64,000 nt of DNA from Uranotaenia lowii (lineage: Eukaryota; Arthropoda; Insecta; Diptera; Culicidae). Below, one piece after another: positions 47,603 to 57,780 of this stretch. The notes under the pieces were generated by a model. That model made no database searches. It was not told the origin of the DNA and saw only the letters and a program-made list of their open reading frames with translations. The position numbers were made by a program, and so were the translations under genes. The DNA is taken from NCBI RefSeq assembly GCF_029784155.1, contig NC_073691.1, forward strand, positions 50,388,490 to 50,452,489, read 5' to 3'. Position 1 is the first letter of the stretch; each line of letters opens with the position of its first letter.

Positions 47603-47867
47603 CACAGTAAACGAAAATTACCGAGTTCGGTAATTTTTTTTTACCGAGTTCGGTAATTTTTTTTTACCGAAATCTTAACATGTGTAAATCGTTAAACTGT
47701 TCAGTAATTTTTCCGGTAAAAAATAAACGAACATCGGTAAATGAAGAATCGATTTACCGATGTTCGTTTATTTTTTACCGAAAAAATTACCGAACAGTTT
47801 AACGATTAACGCATGTTAAGATTTCGGTAAAAAAAATTACCGAACTTCGTAATTTTCGTTTACTGTG
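47603..47867. mobile_element. Near-perfect palindromic MITE CACAGTAAACG, 265 bp, CA flanks
   Basis: The ends CACAGTAAACGAAAATTACC and the complement CGTTTACTGTG close an element that is almost entirely one palindrome, centred near 47,745 ('cggtaaatgaagaatcgatttaccg'). CA lies immediately outside both ends (47,601-47,602 and 47,868-47,869). The small palindrome TTACCGAGTTCGGTAA is iterated at the left end. It is non-coding, with the same architecture as the elements at 28,162 and 61,685. Confidence 0.75.
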
Positions 47868-48047
47868 CACCGATTTTTTGAATTATACACATTTTTCAAC
47901 GCAAATACAGATAAGATACAGATGCAGATTTTCATAAAGATTTTTAAACCTCAATACAGAGTTCTATAGATTTTTGAAAAAAAAAGAAATCATCTATTGA
48001 TGGGTTCGTTCAGAAAAATCTTCCATAAATACTGTTATGCTTGCAAC

Positions 48048-48435
48048 CAAGGTTGCCGAAAAAAATTCTGTGTTTTTGAGAAAAAAAATTCTGACTTTCT
48101 GTGATTTTACCCAAAAATTCTGTGATGATTTTCTGTGATGCTATTTCCTTTAATTTTATTGAAAATTCATAATTAATTGGGTCTATTTTACATTTAAGTT
48201 GATTAAAATCAATTAAAATTATCAATCCTATCATACTTTACTAAACTACAAAGTAAAAATCTAAATTTTATGTAGGCCAAAAAAATTATAGTTTTGGAAA
48301 TCCTTTCAAAATTTTAAAATTCTGTGAAATCTGTAAAATTTTCAAAATTCTGTGTTCTGTGACACAGATTCTGTGATGAAAATTTGCTCAAAATTCTGTG
48401 AAATTACAGATTTTTCTGTGATTTCGGCAACCTTG
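48048..48435. mobile_element. hAT-type MITE, CAAGGTTGCCGAAA family, with 8-bp duplication
   Basis: The ends CAAGGTTGCCGAAA and TTTCGGCAACCTTG are complementary, with the perfect 8-bp direct repeat CTTGCAAC outside (48,040-48,047 and 48,436-48,443). The 388-bp body is rich in 'ttctgtga' motifs near both ends. A degenerate inverted relative lies at 4,590-4,941. Confidence 0.9.
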
Positions 48436-48616
48436 CTTGCAACTAGAGAAATTTGTTCATGTTTTAACTCAAAACAAATTAACTTGCTTTTATCGAGCTT
48501 TTGTGTTTTCATGTTGTTAGCATGATGAGAGCCCTAGAAGTCACGGTGATTTAAAAAAGAGCTGGGAAAAGATTTACAAAGGGTCCAAATTTCAATATGT
48601 AATACGTTCCATAATA

Positions 48617-49582
48617 AATAGGGGAGAATGAGGCTACTTGACCCCTGGGGATACTTGAGCCCTTTGCTATATTTCGATGCAGAAATGTCTTACAATTATC
48701 AAATGTTCTAGAAAAATGTGTCAAATTGCATTTAACTAAAATGTTGTTATCTAAACCAATTAAAAAAAAATAATTTTTCGAGTTTTTGAACTTTGCTTGA
48801 AAAATTTAACAAAATGTTATTTGATGATCTTTTATTATCACTTCAAAATGTTTCTCACTGGTCTTAATTATGATGAAAATATTTTTTTTAATATGCTAGT
48901 CATAAGAGTATTATATAAACTTTATAATACCATATTTTCAAACCAGTAGTAAACTTCCATTTTTTTAAGAAGAAGTTTTCCAAAATGTATGTTATAGGTA
49001 TATTTGATCCATAGAGTCCAAAAACATGTATTTTTCTTATGACTGGATCATTGGTTATTATTAAATTACTAATATTTACCAAATAACTAATGTTGATCCA
49101 GTAATTATCTGTTAAAAAGGACTAAAAATACTGTTTTATCAAAATCTATAAAATTGCGCCGAAAAGTATGCAACGGCAAAGAGGTAGTAGACAAACTTGT
49201 AGAACTTTCTCTTGGTTTGATATTTACAAACTTTGGAATGAGAACTAATATGGCTAAAAAAGTCAACGGACCTTTAATGTTCGGATTTTACTAGATGTTT
49301 GCCTAAGGCCAGGGCACCCTGAATTATGGATCAATTCTCCAGTAGCTTAAAAAAATATCACAAATTTTTAAGTCTCGCGTATTTGCTTCTTGTTCATCTA
49401 CGAGTTCATTTATCGGTCCAACTTCTAACTTCACCCTGTCAGGAAATGCAAAAGACGGCGAGTTTCTAAAGTTTAAATGAGAATAGCTTAAATATTAATA
49501 GATCAGATTCGATTTTTTCAAAACGTATTAGGTATTTTTCATTAGTTCACACAAAAAAACAGCATTTTTGCTGTCTATGTTT
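48617..49582 (+). mobile_element. Dispersed repeat, copy 2
   Basis: It starts GGGGAGAATGAGGCTACTTG and is colinear with 28,885-30,110 from about 48,780 to 49,490. The right boundary is unclear because the DD37E transposon begins at 49,585. No open frame. Confidence 0.6.
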
Positions 49583-49584
49583 TA

Positions 49585-50887
49585 AAGTCTGCTTCATTTA
49601 ATATTGGAACAAATTCTTTTGCTCATTGTGGCGCTCCTAGTGGACGGATTTGGAAACTTTTTTCACCCACGTGTCGGGAAATTCATTACCTTTCACCATG
49701 TATTTATGTCATAACACCAAACGATAGCATTTTGTAAACAACCGCCATGGAAGCCGAACGGAGAGATCAAATTGTGCACAGTTTTCTTGAAAATCCATTG
49801 TTGTCGGCATCGAAGCTAGCTAAACAGCTTAAAATGCCCAGAAATACCGTATGGCGTGTTATCAAGCAGTACAAGGAAACATTGACGACGGCTCGGAAGC
49901 CGCATTCGAAGCGTCGGAGTGGAACTGTTGACCGGAAACTGCGTGGGAAAGTCATCAAGGCCGTCAAGAGGAATCCCAATCTTTCAGACCGCGATTTGGC
50001 CAATAAGTTCCAGGCCGCTCACAGTACGGTGCGACGAATTCGTCTCCGGGAAGGAATAAGGTCATTCCGAGCCAGCAAACAGCCAAATCGGACGCTGAAG
50101 CAGAACAATGTGGCCAGATTCCGTGCTCGAAAGCTGTACGACCAAGTGCTGACCAAGTTCGACGGATGTATTCTGATGGACGATGAGACTTACATGAAGG
50201 CGGACTTTGGGCAAATCCCAGGTCAAAAATTTTATTTGGCGACGGCTCGGGGGGATGTACCTGCAAAATTTAAGTTCGTGTTTGCGGATAAATTCGCCCG
50301 CAAGTACATGATTTGGCAGGGGATATGCAGTTGTGGACAGAAAACCAAAGTCTTTCTCACTGACAAGACAATGACATCAGAAGTCTACAAAAAAGAGTGC
50401 CTACAGAAACGGATTCTGCCGTTTATTCGTGCCCACGACCGTCCAGTAATGTTTTGGCCAGACCTCGCAAGCTGCCATTACAGCAAAACGGTTATGGAAT
50501 GGTACGCAACGAACGGGGTCAGCGTAATACCGAAGGACCTCAACCCCCCAAACTGCCCCCAGTTCCGGCCGATAGAGAAATACTGGGCAATCACGAAGCG
50601 GAGGCTTAAGGCAAAGGGAAAACTTGTTAGGAACATGACTCAAATGAAGAACTGGTGGAATCAAATCGCCAAAACGGTGGACGAAAAGGGCGTTCGCCGC
50701 CTAATGTGCCGTATTACGGGAAAAGTACGAGAATTTCTTCGAAACAGAATGAATAATTTTTTTAATTTTTTTTTATGAAAGAGTAAAGAAAATGCTACAT
50801 TTGTATGAAAAACAAATTATGAATTCGTTAATAAATGACTGAACTACACGCAATTGTTTGTGTTCCAATATTAAATGAAGCAGACTT
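49585..50887 (+). mobile_element. Complete DD37E (ITmD37E-type) transposon, 1,303 bp
   Basis: Perfect 27-bp TIRs starting AAGTCTGCTTCATTTAATAT lie at 49,585-49,611 and, inverted, at 50,861-50,887. TA is duplicated outside (49,583-49,584 and 50,888-50,889). One uninterrupted transposase ORF fills most of the interior; a polyadenylation-type AATAAA sits at 50,830-50,835. No stop, frameshift or TIR mismatch is visible, so this looks like a young and possibly mobile copy. It belongs to the IS630-Tc1-mariner superfamily; the D,D37E spacing is characteristic of a group first described from mosquitoes. Confidence 0.95.
49747..50778 (+). CDS. DD37E Tc1/mariner-superfamily transposase, apparently intact
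   Basis: 343 residues, the usual length for this superfamily. The start is chosen because ACCGCCATGG is an excellent initiation context and the frame has no upstream in-element alternative. Residues about 5-43 form a first helix-turn-helix (SASKLAKQLKMPRNTVWRVI) and about 63-103 a second (LSDRDLANKFQAAHSTVRRI), with a basic KPHSKRRSGT linker between, as in paired-like transposase DNA-binding regions. The DDE catalytic triad is D146 (ILMDDETY), D239 (MFWPDLASCHYSK) and E277 (NPPNCPQFRPIEKYW), with exactly 37 residues between the last two. All three are present, so cut-and-paste activity at TA sites is plausible. Activity itself is inference. Confidence 0.95.
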   Translation: MEAERRDQIVHSFLENPLLSASKLAKQLKMPRNTVWRVIKQYKETLTTARKPHSKRRSGTVDRKLRGKVIKAVKRNPNLSDRDLANKFQAAHSTVRRIRLREGIRSFRASKQPNRTLKQNNVARFRARKLYDQVLTKFDGCILMDDETYMKADFGQIPGQKFYLATARGDVPAKFKFVFADKFARKYMIWQGICSCGQKTKVFLTDKTMTSEVYKKECLQKRILPFIRAHDRPVMFWPDLASCHYSKTVMEWYATNGVSVIPKDLNPPNCPQFRPIEKYWAITKRRLKAKGKLVRNMTQMKNWWNQIAKTVDEKGVRRLMCRITGKVREFLRNRMNNFFNFFL

Positions 50888-50889
50888 TA

Positions 50890-51140
50890 TGTATATTTTT
50901 AGCACAAGTCGTAAATTTATCCAACAAGGATTGCCGAGTGAATTCGTAAAATTCCCTTAGAAATCAAGTGAATGATGGACCATACATTTTCAAGCAAATG
51001 AACAATGTCGATAAGTAGCACTTTTCAGCTGATTTTTCAGCATAGAATTGCATAAACAAATTTTAGAAAATGATGGCGTCTTGAATTCAGATATTTGTCA
51101 GATTTTGTCTATCACCGCTAGATTTGGTGATATGGGGTAT
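50890..51140. other. Short AT-rich spacer between two transposons
   Basis: It separates the DD37E element from palindrome copy 4. It may be the continuation of whatever sequence the DD37E element inserted into; no homologue was identified. Confidence 0.35.
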
Positions 51141-51142
51141 TA

Positions 51143-51903
51143 GACTGAGTCAATTTGGGGTCATTTTTGAATTTCTCAAACCCTGGGGTCTAAAAAGCTT
51201 CGTTTTGGTTCAAATCTCATCCATGATTTTTTGCAGAATTTTTAAGTAACGTTTACATGAGTAAATTTGAACTTTTAGGTTTGTATGGGAAAATTGAATA
51301 TTCTGTACTGAAAAATCAACATCATTTTTGTTTATTCCGTGGAATCATGTCTGCTTATGGTTTTTGTGAAAATATATAAATTTCTTAAAGGAAAAAGTTA
51401 TATGTTGTTTAACAGTGGAATGTCTTTTGGCATTGATAAACAGTGAATTCAATTGACATCATTGCTTGTGCCTCACAAAGCATTGCATGAAAAGTAGTCT
51501 TGCAATGCCTCGCTAGGCACCCAGCAGTGATGTCATTTGTATTGATTGTTTATCAATGCCAAAAGACATGCCTCTGTTAAACAGCAGATAACTTTTTTGC
51601 CTAATAAGATACAAAGTTAAGGCCTTTAACAAAGTTGTTCAGCAGAAAATTTCCTATAAGGAACTTATAAATTGGCACAAAAACGATACGCAAGCTTGGT
51701 TGCACAGAAGAAACCAAAATGATGTTGATTTTTCAGTACAAAATAATAAATTTTCCCATACAAACCTAAAAGTTCAAATTTACTCATGAAAACGTTACTT
51801 TAAAATTCTGCAAAAAAAATCATGGATGAGTTTTGAACCAAAACAAAGCATTTTAGACCCAAGGGTTTGAGAAATTCAAAAATGACCCCAAATCGACTCA
51901 GTC
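51143..51903. mobile_element. Long-palindrome MITE, copy 4 (best preserved), TA flanks
   Basis: The 761-bp element starts GACTGAGTCAATTTGGGGTC and ends GACCCCAAATCGACTCAGTC, with TA directly outside (51,141-51,142 and 51,904-51,905). Arms of about 350 bp are complementary throughout and meet at a conserved centre containing TTGCAATGCCTCGC and TGACATCAT/GTGATGTCA. It has no coding capacity. The TA duplication suggests mobilisation by a Tc1/mariner-type transposase. Confidence 0.85.
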
Positions 51904-51905
51904 TA

Positions 51906-53624
51906 ATGAGGTCTGGAAAATTTTAAATTCAAAGGCTTCATTCCTTCATTTCATGATTTTTTAATTTTACTTTAAAATCATTTTCATCAGTTGGAAATGA
52001 TGAATACATTAAGAAAAAAAATTTGTTTTTCCTTTTTTAATACATTAATAGTTGCAAATTTGTTACTTTAGAAACGAAGGGTCCAATAAAAACGATCTTT
52101 TGAAATTGACACGAATGCCAAAATGTTTTAATTAACCGGGGAATCATTCAAATTTATATGGAAACTTGAAACAGATTTTGAATTTTCATTCAATCAAGGA
52201 TTCAGATCTTGCCTAGCTATTCTTGTTTAAGAGATTCAATGCATTAAAATGAAATCTTACAATTTTCAAAAATTTGAATAGATAATATTGCTACTATTTT
52301 TAAAATCCTTAACAAAAGTCTTAGGAAATTCGACTTAAAAAGTATGATTACATTAAATAATATTCAAGGCTACTTGACGTTTTGTCATATGATATAAAAA
52401 TTTGGTTTTAAAGATTCCTTATGGATTGAATCTTTAAAATTTCTGTAAAATATTTCGTATTTTGCAGATTTGAGTTAATAATTATCTATGTTCAAAACTT
52501 TTATAATTTTTTGTATGCAGTTTTGCCGGACAAGTTTTATAAATGAATTTTAACTTACACATTTTAAAAAGTCTCGAAAAAAGCTGCTAGAATAAATGAT
52601 TTGCATATTTGGAATCAGCACGTCAAGTAAGTCATCCCTGAAAAATTCAATATGTTTGCCGTGTGTCTTCAGTTGAAACTAATTGTTTTTTTAAACAAAA
52701 AAAAAACTCTAACTTAAGATAAATTTGAGATTAAAAAAAAAAGATTAAAGTTTTTTTCAATTGAATCGAGTCAAAATTTAAAACGCAAGTAATTTTACAA
52801 AAATAAATAATAAAATTAATTAATAAAACATTACTGCATTTTTTTTGAAAAACTTTTAAAATAGTGCAATTGATAATGCACTTTAATCAAACTATAACTA
52901 AAATAAACTATAAGAATGTCCAATTGATGATGCTACTTTAACTTTATTTCATTTTTTTTTTTTTAATTCCAATTTCAATCCAAAAAAAACGTTTCTTGAT
53001 GGTATGGTTCAGGTTCAGATTTGACATTACAAATTCAAAAATATACATTTTTTAAACATTTTAAATAAGTAATTTTAAACATTGCAGAATATTGTTTAAT
53101 AGTAAATCTTATAGTTTTCAGATATTCTTCTAAGAGTAACTTTAGGACAAAAGCAATGAAAAAAAAACTATCACAAACACATGAAGAACGAAAAAACCAG
53201 AATTTTCCGGTGGAAACAAATTTTGCTTTGCTATATCTCAATCTACTATATACTAAACCAATCAACTTATACTAAAACACAATCTTTCCCCGTTGCGTTT
53301 TCCTATTATTTTCATAAAACCTATTTGGTTTCTCAGAAATCATTTCAACGTTATTTGATTCTGATGAATGTGTTCCGGATCAAATTGAACCGAACAGCAA
53401 CGAAAACATAAATTCAAGTTTCCAAATTTAATTCCGATTTATGGATTTTAGGAATCAGTCTGAATTCTGTTTCAAATTCATACCGAGAATTCACATTTTC
53501 GAAGGGCAAATAAGAGATACATCACATTTTGCTTTCCGCTTTATATTTCCAAATTGATTACCTAAAAGTTTTCATTATCAAACTTTAAACCAATTTTGAA
53601 AATTCTATGTCTGTTTAATCTCAT
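51906..53624. other. AT-rich spacer with one dispersed-repeat segment
   Basis: About 52,185-52,310 is the second copy of the 5,935-6,120 repeat (TCATTCAATCAAGGATTCAG, CTTGCCTAG). The rest shows no motif; frames such as minus 53,035-53,265 (76 codons) are not convincing. Confidence 0.45.
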
Positions 53625-53628
53625 TTAA

Positions 53629-54369
53629 GGGGGAGGGGGGTTAGGGTCTAACGGGTATAAAAAAAAAACACCATTTTCGCGATTTTTTTCTAGAGCTATC
53701 GTTCAAACAAATGTATTCAATTTTTTTGCATTATACAAAGCATTGTTAAAAGAACATTTAGTAATTTTTTCGTAGAAAAATATTGAAAAATGAGCCGGTG
53801 ACGGAGCATTTTCGAGGATGCCTTTTAGAAAACAGGATTTGCGGTGGACACTGAATCTCGGCACAGAATCATCTGAAGTCAAAAAATCAGAGCAACATAT
53901 TTTTAATAGATGTTTTTCTGGACCCCAACGTTTTTATTTAACTTAAAAATATTTTAATGAAATTTTTGTGGCTGTTTGAAGTAAAAACTACGATTTTTCA
54001 CTTAAAAATCCGCCATTTTTCACCTCTAAAATTTCCCCAAAGTAAAAAAATCAAAAAAGAAAAACGTTGGGGTCTGGTATTTTATATGTAGAAAAAATGT
54101 TCCAAATTTGAAATGAATCGGATAAGTAGTTTTCAAATGACGATGTCCACGGACTTTAAAAATGTGCTTTCAAGAAAAACGCGTTTGAAGTTTCTGCTCT
54201 TGCTTTCTTGCAGTATTAGATAGGAGGAGATAAAGGCCTATAATTTCTACAGTTTTGCTTCAATTGACTTGAAAATTTGACACAACATTCTTGAAATGTT
54301 TTACAATAAGAAAATAAAAAAATAAAAAAATCGATTTTTTGAACGTGTTAGACCCTACCCCCCCCCCCC
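53629..54369. mobile_element. TTAA-flanked inverted-repeat element with G/C-rich termini
   Basis: It is flanked by TTAA (53,625-53,628 and 54,370-54,373). The left end GGGGGAGGGGGGTTAGGGTC and right end GTTAGACCCTACCCCCCCCC are complementary. Internal complementary pairs (CTGGACCCCAACGTTTTT near 53,930 and AAAAACGTTGGGGTCTGG near 54,062) make much of the 741 bp fold back. TTAA duplication is the signature of piggyBac-type transposases, but these termini are not a standard piggyBac end, so the superfamily call is tentative. Confidence 0.75.
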
Positions 54370-54373
54370 TTAA

Positions 54374-55939
54374 GGGGTATCCGAAATATATTACGTTCCA
54401 TTTCTGATTTTTTTCTATTTGAAGTTAAATAATTTTCCTTATATTTAGAAATTCGCCATTTGAAGCGAATTCAAGATCAAAACGCAAAAACGTTTAGCTG
54501 GTTTGAATATTGATAATGGTTTTAAATTTTGCATTTAGATTTAGAAGTTTTAATTGGGATGGCACCTGGTTCAAGTTTCATTGAACTGAATTCTCATTTT
54601 GAAATTTATTTCATTTTATAATAATAATTGAAATGTAATATAAGTGTCAAATTTGTCTTCTAGAGGAGTTTGTTTTAGTGCTTTATCTTTATTTCAAAAA
54701 AAAATTATACGATTTTTCTATAAATAGTTGATATTGCAAATACTTTTAAGAATAAAAAACTTAAGTTGCATTTAAATAAACAGTCCAGTTATTGAATTCT
54801 ACCCCGAAAATTAGATTTTCATTTGTATTTTATAAACCAAGACCCTGTTCAATTTTTGCATCATTTCATTCAGGCGCAGTTCGGTTTTGAAACATGTGAC
54901 AAATTTTAACAGTTTTCTAAAAAAAAACATTACTGCCAACTGTGGCAACATGCAACAATTTTTAACTTTAATGGCTTCTAAAAAACTTATGTTCACAGTT
55001 AAGCCTACCCCTTATGCATAAAAAGTTTCAAGGATGATGGAACATAAAATTTGCGAAGTTAAAAAAATTATTGGTTTTCAATTATTATGAATTTTCTGAA
55101 AACATGCGATTTTCACCCTCCTTAGAAAATGGGGTAACTTTCAACAAACTATGTTTTTAAGGAAAATTCTTATGAACACGTATGCAAAATTATAGTTTTT
55201 ATTATATTTGCGATGCATAAAGACCATTACGCATGAAAACTCCAATTGCAGTAATTTAGCCTGTTAATTCTAATTTTCACATTTTTTTCTGAAAATAAGT
55301 ATGCTGCATACATTTAGGGGTCAAATAATACTACGAAATATTCTAAAAACTGTAATCATAAAAATAAATGTTTGGATGAACAAAATTTCAATGATTACAA
55401 ACGCGTGATGCAAATCATTCATATTCCAGCACATGGAAACGAGATTTGCAAGGTGTTTCTTTGATTTGCATTTTGTTGCATTTTACCCTAGACACCTAAC
55501 TGAATTATAAAAATATTTATTTAAAAAAATTGGGTGATTGTTCGAAAAATATTTTTACACCAACAATGTTGGTATATTTAGTATGAGAAAATCATTCAAA
55601 AGTTTGTAGGTAATATTATCCAGCCAATCCGTCATACTGGGTAAAGTTTTTTTCGACATTGAAAAATGTTAAAATTTTTACATTTATTGCTCGATTTTTC
55701 AAATTTTATATAAAAATAGAAAACTTTAAAAAACTCACTTAAGATACGAGAAATATGTCATCATCATTTTGTAACCATTAGAAGATAACTTTATTACAAT
55801 ACATTAAATTAAAAATTGATTCAGTGTGGGGTTATATAAATGTTGCATCCAACCCCAATGAGGTACACTTTTACTAAGGTGACACAAAGGAACGCACACT
55901 ATTGCACGTCGGAGAGAAAAAAGAAAAATAAACATAAAC
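54374..55939. other. AT-rich spacer, no feature seen
   Basis: Open frames are 61 codons or shorter without motifs. Scattered 'ggggtaac' and 'aaccccaat' motifs near 55,130 and 55,850 do not pair into a clear element. Confidence 0.4.
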
Positions 55940-56030
55940 AAGCCCTGCGTCGCGACGCGTCGTTGTCAGGGAGCTTCATTTATCATAGGCAAAATGCGTC
56001 GCGAAAATGGTCGGTAATGACGTCACTTCT
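55940..56030. promoter_or_regulatory. Small GC-rich patch with CGTCGCGACG palindrome and CRE-like TGACGTCA
   Basis: In a very AT-rich neighbourhood, GCGTCGCGACGC (55,947-55,958) is a perfect 12-bp palindrome; GCGTCGCG recurs at 55,996-56,003, and a perfect cAMP-response-element core TGACGTCA lies at 56,018-56,025. Clustered CpG and a CRE are seen in some promoters, but there is no adjacent gene to assign, so a regulatory role is only a suggestion. Confidence 0.3.
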
Positions 56031-56950
56031 GTCATGGTAACTATGTTTACGAAGAAAAAACTTTACTTCTACTTTTGCAACGATTCTTTCTCATCACCTC
56101 TCTTTCCACCACATTGATCCAACCCCGCTGTTGTATGATGCCTCGTTTGACGGTACTTAACATTTGCCGCTTTTATAGGACCAATAAAGTTGGGTCCAAC
56201 AACATAAATTGGGTTCAACGTTCTTTAATGTTTACAAAACTGATCAAATAAAACAAAAATATAATAATCTATAAAGTACTAAAAAGCGTTAAAAAAAATT
56301 ATTTATTTATAAACCAATACAAACAAAAATAACTTTAAAAAATACTGAAAAATGACTAAATTCATAATTATGATGAAAATATCCATCAGATCAACAGAAT
56401 AAAAATCTTGTAAATTTGACTAAAAAATGATAAAAATTAACAAAAAATGATTGTAAATTGTCAAAAATTGACAGAAAAATGACGTCAAATTAACTATCGT
56501 TATTGCCAGATAGTCATTTTATTGGCAACAGAAAGTGTTCGGGTGTTTTGTCTAAAGCAAAAGGGGTCTTCAAATGCAAATATTTTGCTTTGCCATTTTC
56601 TGATTTAGTTAAAACCATTATATTTCTAATGACGGGCGAATTTTATTCAACGATCTAATTGAAATGCCTAAAACACATTGTAAATTTCCATATTTAGCTG
56701 AAATTAACTCACGGATAGAGAATAGGATCCTCGAGTTCAGTTCCAGTACAGATTAATATAGATATTTTTGTTGAGCTGCTACAGGTTTTTTTTAAAAAAC
56801 CTTGTGGCAACCCTGCACCGATTGCACATATAGAGGAGTATGAAACGTTACACGATTTCTCTATGTATCGTGTGACCATGTATTTGCTAAGTGTTAGTGA
56901 GTCTAGTTTTTCAGTATTATTATAAACGCTTTCAATCAGAGCAGTAGGCT
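56031..56950. other. AT-rich spacer with isolated MITE-end motifs
   Basis: GTGGCAACCCTG near 56,806-56,817 looks like a lone right end of the element type described next; its partner was not located. Nothing else is recognised. Confidence 0.35.
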
Positions 56951-56958
56951 CTTGTCGA

Positions 56959-57259
56959 CAGGGTTGCCAACATTTGATTGAAAAAAATCAAGGTCTGGTG
57001 AAAAAAAATCAGGATACGTCAAAGTAAATGAAATTTCGCTCAAAGTTCTGACCTTTTTTTTGGTCGTCCTTCCACATTTTTACATTAGCAATGGTATCTT
57101 GTGCAGATCCTTCCTACCCATTTTTCATCGATTTCGCAAATGCAGGTAAAATCAGGCCTTTTTTCAAAAATCAGGGAAATCTTATGGCTTATCAGGTTGT
57201 CAGGCTGATCCTCAAAAAATTAGGCAAATCCTGAAGAATCAGGCACGTTGACATCTCTG
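56959..57259. mobile_element. Probable hAT-type MITE, CAGGGTTGCCAAC family, degenerate
   Basis: The left end CAGGGTTGCCAAC is matched by the degenerate complement GTTGACATCTCTG (10 of 13). The 8 bp outside are CTTGTCGA and CTTTTTGA (6 of 8). The body has repeated 'aaatcagg' motifs towards both ends. The imperfect duplication and TIR make this an old copy. Confidence 0.5.
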
Positions 57260-57544
57260 CTTTTTGAAGCCAAACACGCATCCCGAAGGGAAACATTAGT
57301 ACACATTTCGGATCGTGTTCGAGTGTTTCCCTGGGGCAAGCAAGGTAACCCGATCAGAAGAGCATATCAAAATTGTCACTCAAACTTATCTCAATGAAAT
57401 ATTTAAATGTTATTTAGATGTATCTTTGATATCACAATCTTCTTTTTTGTCGTTTCGCAAAAAGTTATTAACTGTATCTCCTTGTTTGTCCTGTCTCAAT
57501 TTGACTGCTTGAAAACATTAGTTGGAATTTTCAAGATCTCATTT

Positions 57545-57780
57545 CAATGCACTAGGTCTGGTTCTTTCGTAGCGCGCGCGCCTCTCAACCGGCAGGTCGA
57601 GGTTCGAATCTGCTGGCTAGTATCCGTACTTTTTAAGAATTGTTCAAGTTGGAAACAATGCATGAAAGTTTGAGCACAAGTCAGGAGGTAGTCCCACATT
57701 GCATACAAATAGTGCATGTGAGACAAAGATAGCATAAAAGCTTTAATGCAATACATATATTATTGCATTTTAGGGGTCTA
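57545..57780 (+). mobile_element. tRNA-like SINE candidate
   Basis: GAGGTTCGAATCTGC (near 57,597-57,613) is a good RNA polymerase III B box and T-arm, preceded by 'gtagcgcgcgcgcctctcaaccggc', the kind of D-arm/anticodon region found in tRNA-derived SINEs. It does not fold into a full tRNA and is followed by unrelated sequence. No target duplication or clear 3' tail was found, so it may be 3'-degraded. Confidence 0.45.

Noticed and set aside
47603..47867. Transib/RSS-like element because of CACAGT termini
   Set aside because: Transib elements leave 5-bp duplications and have a longer conserved end. The flanks here share only CA, and the rest of the TIR does not match that pattern.
55840..56240. 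Possible inverted-repeat element with TTGGGTCCAAC / ATCCAACCCCAAT motifs
   Set aside because: The matches are short, spaced irregularly and have no flanking duplication; chance similarity cannot be excluded.
57560..57625. Functional tRNA gene
   Set aside because: Only a B box and partial T-arm are convincing; the acceptor and anticodon arms cannot be formed, so a SINE-like relic is more likely.
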